This document shows, piece by piece, positions 31,437 to 38,729 of a stretch of 42,312 nucleotides of DNA; within the stretch, counting starts at the first letter, position 1; each line of letters starts with the position of its first letter. The notes under the pieces are model-generated. The model did not search any database. It was not told where the DNA came from and saw only the letters and a list, made by a program, of their open reading frames with translations. The stretch spans positions 1 to 42,312 of the forward strand of contig CAYVOK010000022.1 in the NCBI GenBank assembly GCA_964453335.1, read 5' to 3'. Both the position numbers and the translations under genes were made by a program. This stretch comes from VGBO01 sp964453335. Its GTDB lineage: Bacteria > Actinomycetota > Acidimicrobiia > Acidimicrobiales > CAIXPF01.

Positions 31437-31477
31437 GTCCCGGCAAGGTGTGACGACGACGAGGGGAGAAGGTCGAC

Positions 31478-32470
31478 ATGGGCAAGCACCGGGTGGGCAT
31501 CGTCGGTGGTGACGGGATCGGTCCCGAGGTCATCGCCGAGGGCCTGAAGGTCATCGCCGCGACCGGCGTCACCCTCGAGACCGTCGACTACGACCTCGGC
31601 GGCGCCCGCTACCTGCGGGACGGCACCGTGCTGCCCGACTCGGTCCTCGAGGAGTGGCGCGGACTCGACGCCATCTACCTCGGTGCGGTCGGTACCCCCG
31701 GCGTGCCGCCCGGCCTCATCGAGCGCGGCCTCCTGCTGAAGATGCGGTTCGACCTGGACCTCTACATCAACCAGCGGCCGTTCAACGACCCCGCGAAGGG
31801 GATCGACTTCGTCGTCATCCGGGAGAACACCGAGGGCACCTACGCGGGTGAGGGCGGCTTCCTGCGCAAGGGCACCCCGCACGAGGTCGCCACGCAGGGT
31901 TCGGTCAACACCCGCATGGGTGTCGAGCGGGCGTGCCGCTACGCGTTCGACCTCGCCCGGTCGGCGGGCCGTCGCAAGCACCTCACGCTCGTGCACAAGA
32001 CGAACGTGCTGAACTTCGCCGGCGACCTGTGGGAGCGGGCCTTCAACGAGGTCCACGCCGACTACCCCGACGTCGCGACCGCCTACAACCACGTCGACGC
32101 GGCGTGCATCTACTTCGTCGAGGACCCCCAGCGCTACGACGTGGTCGTGACCGACAACCTCTTCGGCGACATCCTCACCGACCTCGGCGGCGCGGTCACC
32201 GGCGGCATCGGCTTCGCCGCATCGGCGAACCTGAACCCCGACCGCACCGCACCGTCGATGTTCGAGCCGGTGCACGGCTCGGCGCCCGACATCGCCGGCA
32301 CCGCCAAGGCGAACCCGACCGCGGCGATCCTGTCCGGTGCGATGATGCTCGACTTCCTCGGCGAGACCGCCGCCGCCGACCGCATCCGTGCGGCGTGCCA
32401 GGCGTCGGTGTCCGGCGAGATCACCGGCTCCACACCCGAGATCGGCGACGCGATCGCCGCCCGGGTCTGA
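31478..32470 (+). CDS. leuB: 3-isopropylmalate (3-methylmalate) dehydrogenase
   Basis: LeuB oxidatively decarboxylates 3-isopropylmalate with NAD+, and in the citramalate route 3-methylmalate to 2-oxobutyrate. The 330-residue length and the block GLLLKMRFDLDLYINQRPF fit the short actinobacterial LeuB type. Other motifs are IVGGDGIGPEV at the N-terminus, VVIRENTEGTYAGEGG (catalytic Tyr region), the catalytic Lys in VHKTNVL, the metal-binding Asps in VVVTDNLFGDILTDLG, and EPVHGSAPDIAG for NAD specificity. The ATG at 31478 follows GGGGAGAAGG. It is the first structural gene of leuB-ilvE-cimA, behind the attenuator. Confidence 0.95.
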   Translation: MGKHRVGIVGGDGIGPEVIAEGLKVIAATGVTLETVDYDLGGARYLRDGTVLPDSVLEEWRGLDAIYLGAVGTPGVPPGLIERGLLLKMRFDLDLYINQRPFNDPAKGIDFVVIRENTEGTYAGEGGFLRKGTPHEVATQGSVNTRMGVERACRYAFDLARSAGRRKHLTLVHKTNVLNFAGDLWERAFNEVHADYPDVATAYNHVDAACIYFVEDPQRYDVVVTDNLFGDILTDLGGAVTGGIGFAASANLNPDRTAPSMFEPVHGSAPDIAGTAKANPTAAILSGAMMLDFLGETAAADRIRAACQASVSGEITGSTPEIGDAIAARV

Positions 32471-32502
32471 ACCCGACCCGAACCTGAGAGGGGACCACCA
32501 CC

Positions 32503-33417
32503 ATGCCGATCACACCCACGCAGAAGATCTGGATGAACGGCGAGTTCGTCGACTGGGCGGACGCGAAGGTGCACGTGCTGAGCCACACGCTGCACTACGG
32601 CAACGGTGCCTTCGAGGGCATCCGGTGCTACGAGGCGGCGAACGGGCCGGCGGTGTTCCGGCTCACCCCGCACATCGAGCGACTCTTCCGCTCCGGCAAG
32701 ATCCTCTACCTGAACATCCCCTACACGGTGGCCGACCTCGTCGGTGCGGTGAAGGAGACGATCCGGGTCAACGACATCCGCGAGTGCTACGTGCGACCGC
32801 TCGTCTACCTCGGGTACGGCGAGATCGGCGTGAACCCGCTGCAGTCGCCCGTCGAGGTGATGATCGCCGTGTGGCCGTGGGGCGCCTACCTCGGTGACGA
32901 GGGCACGAAGAAGGGTGTTCGCCTCATGATCTCGTCGTGGCAGCGCCACGACCCGAACGCGATGCCGCCCGCCGCCAAGGGCGTCGGCATGTACGTGAAC
33001 AGTCAGATGGCGAAGATCCAGGCCGTGAAGGCCGGCTACGACGAGGCGCTGCTGCTCTCCCCGCAGGGTTACGTGTCGGAGTGCACGGGCGAGAACATCT
33101 TCGTCGTGCGCAACGGTGCGATCGTCACCCCGCCGGTGGCCGCGGGTGCGCTCGAGGGGATCACGCAGGACTCGGTGCGCCGCATCGCCACCGACCTCGG
33201 CATCGAGTTCCGCTTCGACAACCTGCTGCGTTCCGACCTGTACACGGCGGACGAGATGTTCCTGTCGGGCACGGCCGCCGAGATCGTGCCGGTCCGATCC
33301 GTCGACGACCGTGAGATCGGCGACCCGGGACCGATCACCCGCCGCATCCAGGAGACGTACGCGGCCGCCGTCCGCGGGCAGATCGACCGGTACGCGGAGT
33401 GGTGCGAATATGTCTGA
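32503..33417 (+). CDS. ilvE: Branched-chain amino acid aminotransferase
   Basis: IlvE transfers the amino group from glutamate to the keto acids of valine, isoleucine and leucine. The 304-residue fold-type IV PLP enzyme begins PTQKIWMNGEFVDW and has SHTLHYGNGAFEGIRCY near residues 27-43. The PLP Lys is Lys159 in PPAAKGVGMYVNSQMAK, the same number as in E. coli IlvE. GYDEALLL, YVSECTGENIF and FLSGTAAEIVPV are the remaining signatures. The ATG at 32503 is preceded by GAGAGGGGA. Its end overlaps the cimA start by 8 nt, so the two are translationally coupled. Confidence 0.96.
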   Translation: MPITPTQKIWMNGEFVDWADAKVHVLSHTLHYGNGAFEGIRCYEAANGPAVFRLTPHIERLFRSGKILYLNIPYTVADLVGAVKETIRVNDIRECYVRPLVYLGYGEIGVNPLQSPVEVMIAVWPWGAYLGDEGTKKGVRLMISSWQRHDPNAMPPAAKGVGMYVNSQMAKIQAVKAGYDEALLLSPQGYVSECTGENIFVVRNGAIVTPPVAAGALEGITQDSVRRIATDLGIEFRFDNLLRSDLYTADEMFLSGTAAEIVPVRSVDDREIGDPGPITRRIQETYAAAVRGQIDRYAEWCEYV

Positions 33418-35092
33418 CGCTGCGACCGACGGGATGCCACCCGTCGACCGTGGCCCCCGCTACGACCCGTCGTGGCCGGCCCGGGTCGACGTGTTCGACA
33501 CGACGCTGCGCGACGGTGCCCAGTTCGAGGGCATCGCGCTGACCGTCGAGGACAAGCTCGCCGTCGCCCGTGCGCTCGACGAACTCGGTGTGCACTTCAT
33601 CGAGGGCGGCTACCCCGGTGCGAACCCGAAGGACGAGGAGTTCTTCCGGCGGGCACGCACCGAACTGGGCCTCACGTCCTCGACGCTCGTCGCGTTCGGT
33701 TCGACCCGCAAGCCGCTCGGTCGCAGCGACGACGACCCGACGTTGCGCACGCTCGTCGACTCGGGCGCATCCGTCGCGTGCATCGTCGGGAAGTCGTGGG
33801 ACTACCACGTCCTCGAGGCGCTGCGCACCACCCTCGACGAGGGCGTGGCGATGGTCGGCGAGTCGGTCGCGTTCCTGCGGTCGTCGGGGTTGCGGGTCTT
33901 CTTCGACGCCGAGCACTTCTTCGACGGCTTCAAGCGCAACCCCGAGTTCACGCTGCGCGTCCTCGAGGCCGCTGCCGTGAACGGCGCCGAGACGCTGGTG
34001 CTCTGCGACACCAACGGCGGCACGCTCCCGCACGAGGTCGAACCGATCGTGCGTGAGGTCGTCCGCCACTTCGCCGGGGTGCAGATCGGCATCCACACGC
34101 AGAACGACACCGGTTGCGCCGTCCCCAACGCGATCGCCGCGGTGATCGCCGGTGCGACCCAGGTGCAGGTCACCATGAACGGTTACGGCGAGCGGACGGG
34201 CAACTGCGACCTCGTCCAGCTCGTGCCGAACCTGACGCTGAAGATGGGGATCGCCACCCTTCCCGCCGACCGGATGGTGCGGCTCACCGAGATCTCGCGG
34301 CGCATCGCCGAGCTCGTGAACCTGCCCCATCAGAACCAGCTCCCCTACGTCGGGCAGTCGGCGTTCGCCCACAAGGCGGGTCTGCACACGTCCGCCATCG
34401 CCCGTCGGCCCGATTCCTACGAGCACGTCGACCCGGCCCTCGTCGGCAACGGCACCCGGTTCCTCGTGTCCGACCTGTCGGGGCGCGCCACGATCGAGTT
34501 CAAGGCGAAGGACTGGGGCGTCGACCTCGACGGTCGTCAGCTCGGCGAGGTGCTCGAACAGCTCAAGGAGCTCGAGTCGGCCGGCTACCACTTCGAGACC
34601 GCCGACGCGTCGCTCGAACTGCTGATGCGACGTGCGACCGGCTGGCGTCCCGACTTCTTCGAGCTCGAGTCGTTCCGGGTGAACGTCGAGCATCGACCCG
34701 GTGCGGCCGACGTCGTCACCGAGAACCCGATGGGCCACGCGCACGGCATCGAGACCGAGTGCACGGTGAAGGTGCGTCTCCCGCTGCCCGACGGCGGTAC
34801 CGAACGCCGCATCGCCACCGGTGAGGGCAACGGGCCGGTGAACGCGCTCGACGCAGCGTTCCGTGCGGCGGTCGGCGACCGCTACCCCCAGCTCGGGCGT
34901 CTCGGCCTCGCCGACTACAAGGTGCGGGTCCTCAACACCGACGGCGGCACCGGCGCGGTGGTGCGGGTGCTCATCGAGTCGACCGACGGCGAGCGCCGCT
35001 GGACGACGATGGGTGTGTCGGAGAACATCATCGAGGCGTCCTGGCAGGCCCTGTCCGACGCCGTGCACTACCTGCTGCTGCACAGCGCCTGA
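33410..35092 (+). CDS. cimA: Citramalate synthase
   Basis: CimA condenses pyruvate and acetyl-CoA to (R)-citramalate, the first step of the threonine-independent route to isoleucine. The 560-residue protein has the TIM barrel start VDVFDTTLRDGAQFEGIAL (Asp30, Arg34, Asp35), characteristic of the citramalate rather than the 2-isopropylmalate branch, with FIEGGYPGANPKDEEFF. The helix-rich middle has GQSAFAHKAGLHTSAI, and a C-terminal LeuA dimer domain (from about 420) allows isoleucine feedback. At the usual metal-binding HxHND site it reads H229-T-Q231-N-D, with Gln for the second His. The ATG at 33410 overlaps ilvE by 8 nt. Substrate assignment is by family; a bifunctional isopropylmalate role is possible as no leuA is in the window. 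Confidence 0.9.
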   Translation: MSDAATDGMPPVDRGPRYDPSWPARVDVFDTTLRDGAQFEGIALTVEDKLAVARALDELGVHFIEGGYPGANPKDEEFFRRARTELGLTSSTLVAFGSTRKPLGRSDDDPTLRTLVDSGASVACIVGKSWDYHVLEALRTTLDEGVAMVGESVAFLRSSGLRVFFDAEHFFDGFKRNPEFTLRVLEAAAVNGAETLVLCDTNGGTLPHEVEPIVREVVRHFAGVQIGIHTQNDTGCAVPNAIAAVIAGATQVQVTMNGYGERTGNCDLVQLVPNLTLKMGIATLPADRMVRLTEISRRIAELVNLPHQNQLPYVGQSAFAHKAGLHTSAIARRPDSYEHVDPALVGNGTRFLVSDLSGRATIEFKAKDWGVDLDGRQLGEVLEQLKELESAGYHFETADASLELLMRRATGWRPDFFELESFRVNVEHRPGAADVVTENPMGHAHGIETECTVKVRLPLPDGGTERRIATGEGNGPVNALDAAFRAAVGDRYPQLGRLGLADYKVRVLNTDGGTGAVVRVLIESTDGERRWTTMGVSENIIEASWQALSDAVHYLLLHSA

Positions 35093-35101
35093 GCGGGCCG
35101 G

Positions 35102-35116
35102 GGCGCATCGTGCGCC
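35102..35116 (+). terminator. Weak hairpin after cimA
   Basis: GGCGCA (35102-35107), loop TCG, TGCGCC (35111-35116) form a 6-bp stem 9 nt after the cimA stop, with no T-run. It may help end the leuB-ilvE-cimA transcript. Confidence 0.25.
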
Positions 35117-35133
35117 GCGAGCGGACCGCACCG

Positions 35134-35139
35134 TAGGCT
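35134..35139 (+). promoter_or_regulatory. -10 box of the hypothetical gene at 35148, leaderless type
   Basis: TAGGCT lies exactly 8 nt before the ATG at 35148, with no ribosome binding site. Confidence 0.45.
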
Positions 35140-35147
35140 GAGCGGCG

Positions 35148-35684
35148 ATGTCCGCCCCGAGCTACGTCCCCACCGAAGTGCTCTCGCCCGCGTCCTACGA
35201 CTCGCCGCCGCGGCGTGGCGACTCCTGGTTCGCGGCGCGGCCCGGCGAGCTCGCAGAGGGTCAACCCGCGGACGAACGCCTCGGCACCCCCGGCCCCGAC
35301 CAGGGGTACGCCTACCGCCTCGTCGGGCAGTTCGCAGGGCGGGTCTTCCTCGCGACAGGTGAGCACCACGACGACGTGGTCGCCGGTGTCGTCGCGGTCG
35401 CCACGAAGCGGTCCGGGCTGTTCGGCCGGGCCCCCGTCGTCCACGACCTGACCGTGGCGTTCGGGGTGTGGGGGTTCCTCGACGAGGAGCCCGCCCCGGA
35501 GCTCGTCGCGCTGCGGCGCACCCTGTTCGAGGGATGCCGCAGCTCGCACCACTACGCGCACCGGCGCGCCGTCGCCGACGCGGTGCCCGCCGCCACCCTG
35601 CGTCGCCCGCACGGCGAGGTGCTCGCCGCCCATGCGGCCGACTGGCGGTCGTTGCTCGACCTCACCGCCGGCCACGGGCACTGA
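35148..35684 (+). CDS. Hypothetical protein
   Basis: This 178-residue protein is not recognised. It has no signal peptide. The N-terminal ~50 residues are Pro-rich and likely disordered, with RRGDSWFAARPGEL. The middle holds a Gly-rich stretch (YAYRLVGQFAGRVFLATGEH), a His-Asp pair (GEHHDDVV) and FGVWGFLDEEPAPELVALRR. Then HHYAHRRAVADAVPAATLRRPHGEVL is rich in His. Codon use is like its neighbours, which supports a real gene, as does the leaderless -10 box. The last bases lie 10 nt before the gltX GTG, so it is probably co-transcribed with gltX. It may be a conserved lineage protein; nothing in the sequence gives a function. Confidence 0.75.
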   Translation: MSAPSYVPTEVLSPASYDSPPRRGDSWFAARPGELAEGQPADERLGTPGPDQGYAYRLVGQFAGRVFLATGEHHDDVVAGVVAVATKRSGLFGRAPVVHDLTVAFGVWGFLDEEPAPELVALRRTLFEGCRSSHHYAHRRAVADAVPAATLRRPHGEVLAAHAADWRSLLDLTAGHGH

Positions 35685-35694
35685 CGGGGCTGCG

Positions 35695-36969
35695 GTGACC
35701 GTCCGCGTCCGGTTCGCGCCCTCGCCCACCGGCTACCTCCACGTCGGCAGCGCGCGCACGGCGCTGTTCAACTGGATCTTCGCCCGTGCCACGGGCGGCA
35801 CGATGCTGTTGCGGATCGAGGACACCGACGCGAGCCGGAACCAGCCGGAGCTCGTGACGAACATCCTCGACGCGCTGACCTGGCTCGGCATCGACTGGGA
35901 CGAGGGGCCCGAGTTCCAGTCGGCCAACGCCGACCGGCACCGTGCGGTGATCGAGGAACTCCTCGCAGCGGGGCACGCCTACGTCGACGACGGTGCGGTG
36001 CGGCTGCGGGTGCCCGAGGACGGGGTGACGGGCTGGGACGACGTGGTGCGCGGCCGGATCGAGTTCGACAACGCCAACGTCGAGGACTTCGTCATCCGCC
36101 GGTCGGACGGCAGCCCGACGTTCCTGCTGGCGAACGCCGTCGACGACGTCGACGCCGGCATCACCCACGTGATCCGCGGCGAGGACATGATCAACAACAT
36201 GCCGAAGCAGCTCCTGCTGCTCGACGCACTCGGCGCCCGCGGTGACGTCGTCTACGCCCACCTCCCGCTCCTCGTCGACGAGCAGCGCCGGAAGCTCTCC
36301 AAGCGTTTCGGCGACGTGGCGGTCGAGCGCTACCGGGAACGCGGCATCGTCGCCCCGGCGATGGCGAACTACCTGGCGCTGCTCGGGTGGAGCCCCGGTG
36401 ACGACGTCGAGATCCGGCCGATGGCGGAGATCGTCGAACGGTTCCGGCTCGAGGACGTCAACGCGTCGTCGGCGTTCTTCGACGTGCGCAAGCTCACCCA
36501 CGTGAACGCCACCTACCTGCGGGCGCTCGAACCGGCGGCGTTCCGTGATGCCGCAGCGCCGTTCTGCCCCCACCCCCTCGCCACACTGCCCGACGAGTTC
36601 GTCCGGGCGTTGCAGGAACGGACGCAGACGCTCGCGGACGTCGAACCGCTCGTCGCCTGGCTCTTCGCCGCCGACCCCGTCGTCGACCCTGATGCGTGGG
36701 AACGTGCCGTCGTCGGCGGCGCGCACGCGACGACGCTGCTCGACGGCGCGCTCGCGGCGTACGCGGATGCACCGTGGGAGGCGGCCGAGCTGCACCGCCT
36801 GCTCGCCGAACTCGGCGAGTCGGTCGGCCTGAAGCTCGGCAAGGCGCAGGCGCCGATCCGGGTCGCGGTCACCGGCACGACGGTCGGACCGCCGCTGTTC
36901 GAATCCCTCGAGGTGCTCGGGCGCGAGCGCACCCTCGCACGGTTGCGGGCGGCCCGGGCGCGCCTCTGA
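35695..36969 (+). CDS. gltX: Glutamyl-tRNA synthetase, unusually compact
   Basis: GltX charges tRNA-Glu, and in organisms with GatCAB also tRNA-Gln, with glutamate. The class I signature PSPTGYLHVGSA is at residues 9-20, and the KMSKS-like KLSKR at 200-204. The 424-residue length is 40-60 below typical GltX. The missing part is visible: the sequence passes from GHAY (93-96) to VRLRVP (102-107) with 5 residues between, where usual enzymes have about 35-50, including the zinc-binding or equivalent acceptor-contacting segment. The C-terminal anticodon-binding domain is present (from about 300), so it is not a GluQ-RS. The GTG at 35695 lies 10 nt after the preceding gene. A YdcF-like gene and two tRNA genes (Gln, Glu) follow. 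Confidence 0.93.
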   Translation: MTVRVRFAPSPTGYLHVGSARTALFNWIFARATGGTMLLRIEDTDASRNQPELVTNILDALTWLGIDWDEGPEFQSANADRHRAVIEELLAAGHAYVDDGAVRLRVPEDGVTGWDDVVRGRIEFDNANVEDFVIRRSDGSPTFLLANAVDDVDAGITHVIRGEDMINNMPKQLLLLDALGARGDVVYAHLPLLVDEQRRKLSKRFGDVAVERYRERGIVAPAMANYLALLGWSPGDDVEIRPMAEIVERFRLEDVNASSAFFDVRKLTHVNATYLRALEPAAFRDAAAPFCPHPLATLPDEFVRALQERTQTLADVEPLVAWLFAADPVVDPDAWERAVVGGAHATTLLDGALAAYADAPWEAAELHRLLAELGESVGLKLGKAQAPIRVAVTGTTVGPPLFESLEVLGRERTLARLRAARARL

Positions 36970-36972
36970 GCC

Positions 36973-37584
36973 GTGCTGTTCTTCCTCCATCCCTTCCGCT
37001 CCGCTCGGCGGGCGGTCGTGGCGATCGTGGTGCTCGCGGGTCTCGCCGCGGTGGCGGTGACCGCCGCCCAGGTCGGCCTCGCCGCCCGGCGGACGGTCGA
37101 GGGGAGGGTGGACGCCATCGTGGTGATGGGTGCCGCCCAGTACGACGGTGAGCCGTCCGGGGCGCTGCGCGGTCGCCTCGAGCACGCCGCGGCGCTCCAC
37201 GCGGACGGGGTCGCACCGATCGTCGTCGTCACCGGTGGCAACCAACCGGGGGACCGGACGACGGAGGGGATGACCGGCTTCGTCGTCCTGCGGGACCTCG
37301 GTCTGCCCGAGGAGGCGATCCTCGTGGAGAACACGTCGACGAACACGTGGGAGCAGCTGTCCGCGACCGCGGCGATCCTTCTCGGACGTGGGCTCGACGA
37401 GGTGGTCCTCGTGTCGGACCCCTACCACAACCTCCGACTGCTCGAGGTCGCCGACGAGGTCGGGCTCGTGGCCCAGGTCGACGCCACCGACGCGTCGTGG
37501 GGCCGCAGTGAATGGGTGCGCGAGACCGGTGCGGTGCTCCTCGGCCGGGTCATCGGGTTCCGCCGTCTCGCCGACCTGCGCTGA
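36973..37584 (+). CDS. YdcF/SanA family (DUF218) membrane-anchored protein
   Basis: The 203-residue protein has one N-terminal hydrophobic helix (about 13-36) after a basic HPFRSARR segment, so it is probably anchored with its domain outside the membrane. The DUF218 domain follows: VDAIVVMGAAQYDGEPSGALRGRLEHA, IVVVTGGNQPGD, SEGM-like TEGMTGFVVLRDLGLPEEAILVE, and NTSTNTWEQLS. In the family the conserved acids and Asn are thought to bind nucleotides or sugars; SanA affects envelope permeability in enterobacteria. The GTG start lies 3 nt after the gltX stop, so it is co-transcribed with it. The actual activity is unknown. Confidence 0.85.
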   Translation: MLFFLHPFRSARRAVVAIVVLAGLAAVAVTAAQVGLAARRTVEGRVDAIVVMGAAQYDGEPSGALRGRLEHAAALHADGVAPIVVVTGGNQPGDRTTEGMTGFVVLRDLGLPEEAILVENTSTNTWEQLSATAAILLGRGLDEVVLVSDPYHNLRLLEVADEVGLVAQVDATDASWGRSEWVRETGAVLLGRVIGFRRLADLR

Positions 37585-37596
37585 GCATCCGGACGG

Positions 37597-37627
37597 TTGC
37601 CGCAGCGCCCCGCGCACCGGCTAGCCT
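37597..37627 (+). promoter_or_regulatory. tRNA-Gln promoter
   Basis: TTGCCG (37597-37602), a 19-nt spacer and TAGCCT (37622-37627) precede the tRNA by 14 nt. The tRNA-Glu promoter has the same layout. Confidence 0.45.
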
Positions 37628-37641
37628 CACCGGACACCCGA

Positions 37642-37713
37642 TCGGGGGTGGTGTAATTGGCAACACGACAGGTTCTGGCCCTGTTGTTAGGGGTTCGAGT
37701 CCTCTCCCCCGAG
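37642..37713 (+). tRNA. tRNA-Gln(CTG)
   Basis: The cloverleaf folds completely. The acceptor stem pairs TCGGGGG (37642-37648) with CCCCCGA (37706-37712), and the discriminator is G. The D stem is GTGT/ACAC. The anticodon stem is ACAGG/CCTGT with loop TTCTGGC, giving anticodon CTG at 37675-37677 for CAG codons. The T stem AGGGG/CCTCT has loop TTCGAGT. The 3' CCA is not encoded. With GatAB and no GlnRS seen here, this tRNA is likely charged by GluRS and then amidated. Confidence 0.95.
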
Positions 37714-37719
37714 CACGAC

Positions 37720-37753
37720 ACCGAGGGGCCCGGCGATCGCCGGGCCCCTCGGT
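37720..37753 (+). terminator. Perfect 34-nt palindrome after tRNA-Gln, U-less terminator
   Basis: Arms ACCGAGGGGCCCGGC (37720-37734) and GCCGGGCCCCTCGGT (37739-37753) with a GATC loop make a perfect 15-bp stem 6 nt after the tRNA. There is no T-run. Most likely it ends the tRNA transcript. The next gene's -10 box begins 6 nt later, so an operator role is also possible. Confidence 0.6.
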
Positions 37754-37759
37754 CGCGTC

Positions 37760-37765
37760 TAGCGT
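37760..37765 (+). promoter_or_regulatory. -10 box of the SCO6745-family gene, leaderless type
   Basis: TAGCGT lies 7 nt before the ATG at 37773, without a ribosome binding site. Confidence 0.45.
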
Positions 37766-37772
37766 CCCGTCC

Positions 37773-38549
37773 ATGACCGACGCACCGCAGGACCGCGGGA
37801 CCGCCACGGCAGCCCGGGTAGGGCTGCAGATCATGGGTTTCGGCTCCACCTGGATGCTCGACCCCGGCACCGCCGCGGCGGGGGAGGAGGCCGGGCTCGC
37901 CGGACGGCTCTTCTGGGCGTGCGGGCGCGGCGGCGTGCTCGGCGACGTCGACGCGGACGTCGTCGCGGCCGAGTACGGCTTCGTCGAACCGGGCGGGTTC
38001 CGGGCGCTGTGGGAGACCCGGCCGCGCACGGTCGCACCGGCGGACGCCGCGACGGCCTACCTGCGGGCCGGTGCCGCCTGGGGTGCCCGGGTGCTCGCCG
38101 CGGAGTCGGCGGACGACCTCACCGAACTCGCCGTGCTCGCCGAGCGCGTCGCCGCGGCGGCGTCGCCCGCGATCGGGGGCCTGTTCGCCGGATGGCGGGC
38201 GTTCCCCGTCGACGGTCTCGACCCGGCGGGCCGGGTGGTGCGCGCACTCCACGTGCTGCGTGAGCACCGCGGCTGCGCCCACCTGCGGGCCGTGCTCGCA
38301 AGCGGTCTCAGCCCGCTCGAGTCGATCCTCGCGCTCGCCGAGGAACGCGGCGGCGGGCCGGCGCGCGCCCAGCGGTTCTTCTGGCCGGAGCCGTACCCCG
38401 ACGTCGCCCACCTCGCCGGCCGCCGCGCCGAGGTCGAGGCGTTGACGGACCGCATCGCCGGCCCCGCCTACGCGGTGCTCGGCGACGCCGAGGTCGAACG
38501 GTTCGTCATGCTCGTCGGTCGAGTGCACACCGCCACGCGCGGCGCCTGA
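37773..38549 (+). CDS. SCO6745-family protein of unknown function
   Basis: The 258-residue, mainly helical, Ala-rich protein resembles the actinobacterial SCO6745 family. Supporting blocks are GLAGRLFWACGRGGVLGDVDADVV near residues 41-64, AEYGFVEPGGFRALWE, and the conserved RALHVLREHRGCAHLRAVLASGLSPLE in the second half. No signal peptide, membrane segment or catalytic motif is seen. The His residues in EHRGCAH are the most striking conserved polar group. It sits alone between two tRNA genes with a leaderless start. Members of this family have no proven function to my knowledge; the assignment is by pattern and moderately sure. Confidence 0.65.
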   Translation: MTDAPQDRGTATAARVGLQIMGFGSTWMLDPGTAAAGEEAGLAGRLFWACGRGGVLGDVDADVVAAEYGFVEPGGFRALWETRPRTVAPADAATAYLRAGAAWGARVLAAESADDLTELAVLAERVAAAASPAIGGLFAGWRAFPVDGLDPAGRVVRALHVLREHRGCAHLRAVLASGLSPLESILALAEERGGGPARAQRFFWPEPYPDVAHLAGRRAEVEALTDRIAGPAYAVLGDAEVERFVMLVGRVHTATRGA

Positions 38550-38570
38550 CGGGCACCGTCGTCCCCCTCG

Positions 38571-38601
38571 TTGGCGGGGCCGGGGTCCGCCCGGGTACGC
38601 T
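38571..38601 (+). promoter_or_regulatory. tRNA-Glu promoter
   Basis: TTGGCG (38571-38576), a 19-nt spacer and TACGCT (38596-38601) precede the tRNA by 20 nt. Confidence 0.45.
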
Positions 38602-38621
38602 CTGGCCGCCCACCGGGCCAT

Positions 38622-38697
38622 GCCCCCATCGTCTAGAGGCCTAGGACACCACCCTCTCAAGGTGGAGACACGGGTTCGAATCCCGTTGGGGGTGCCA
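38622..38697 (+). tRNA. tRNA-Glu(CTC)
   Basis: The acceptor stem pairs GCCCCCA (38622-38628) with TGGGGGT (38687-38693), the discriminator is G, and CCA is encoded (38695-38697). The anticodon stem is CCACC/GGTGG with loop CTCTCAA, giving anticodon CTC at 38656-38658 for GAG codons. The T arm ends GGTTCGAATCC, as usual. It lies 1.7 kb from gltX, the gene of its own synthetase. Confidence 0.95.
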
Positions 38698-38729
38698 CGG
38701 CACCGGTGATGTGCCATCGTGGGAGGGTC

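Noticed and set aside
38695..38723. CCACG-GCAC / GTGC-cat-CGTGG hairpin after tRNA-Glu as a terminator.
   Set aside because: The stem needs a 3-nt bulge, has no T-run, and overlaps the CCA end of the tRNA and the ribosome binding region of the next gene. It is too weak to list.
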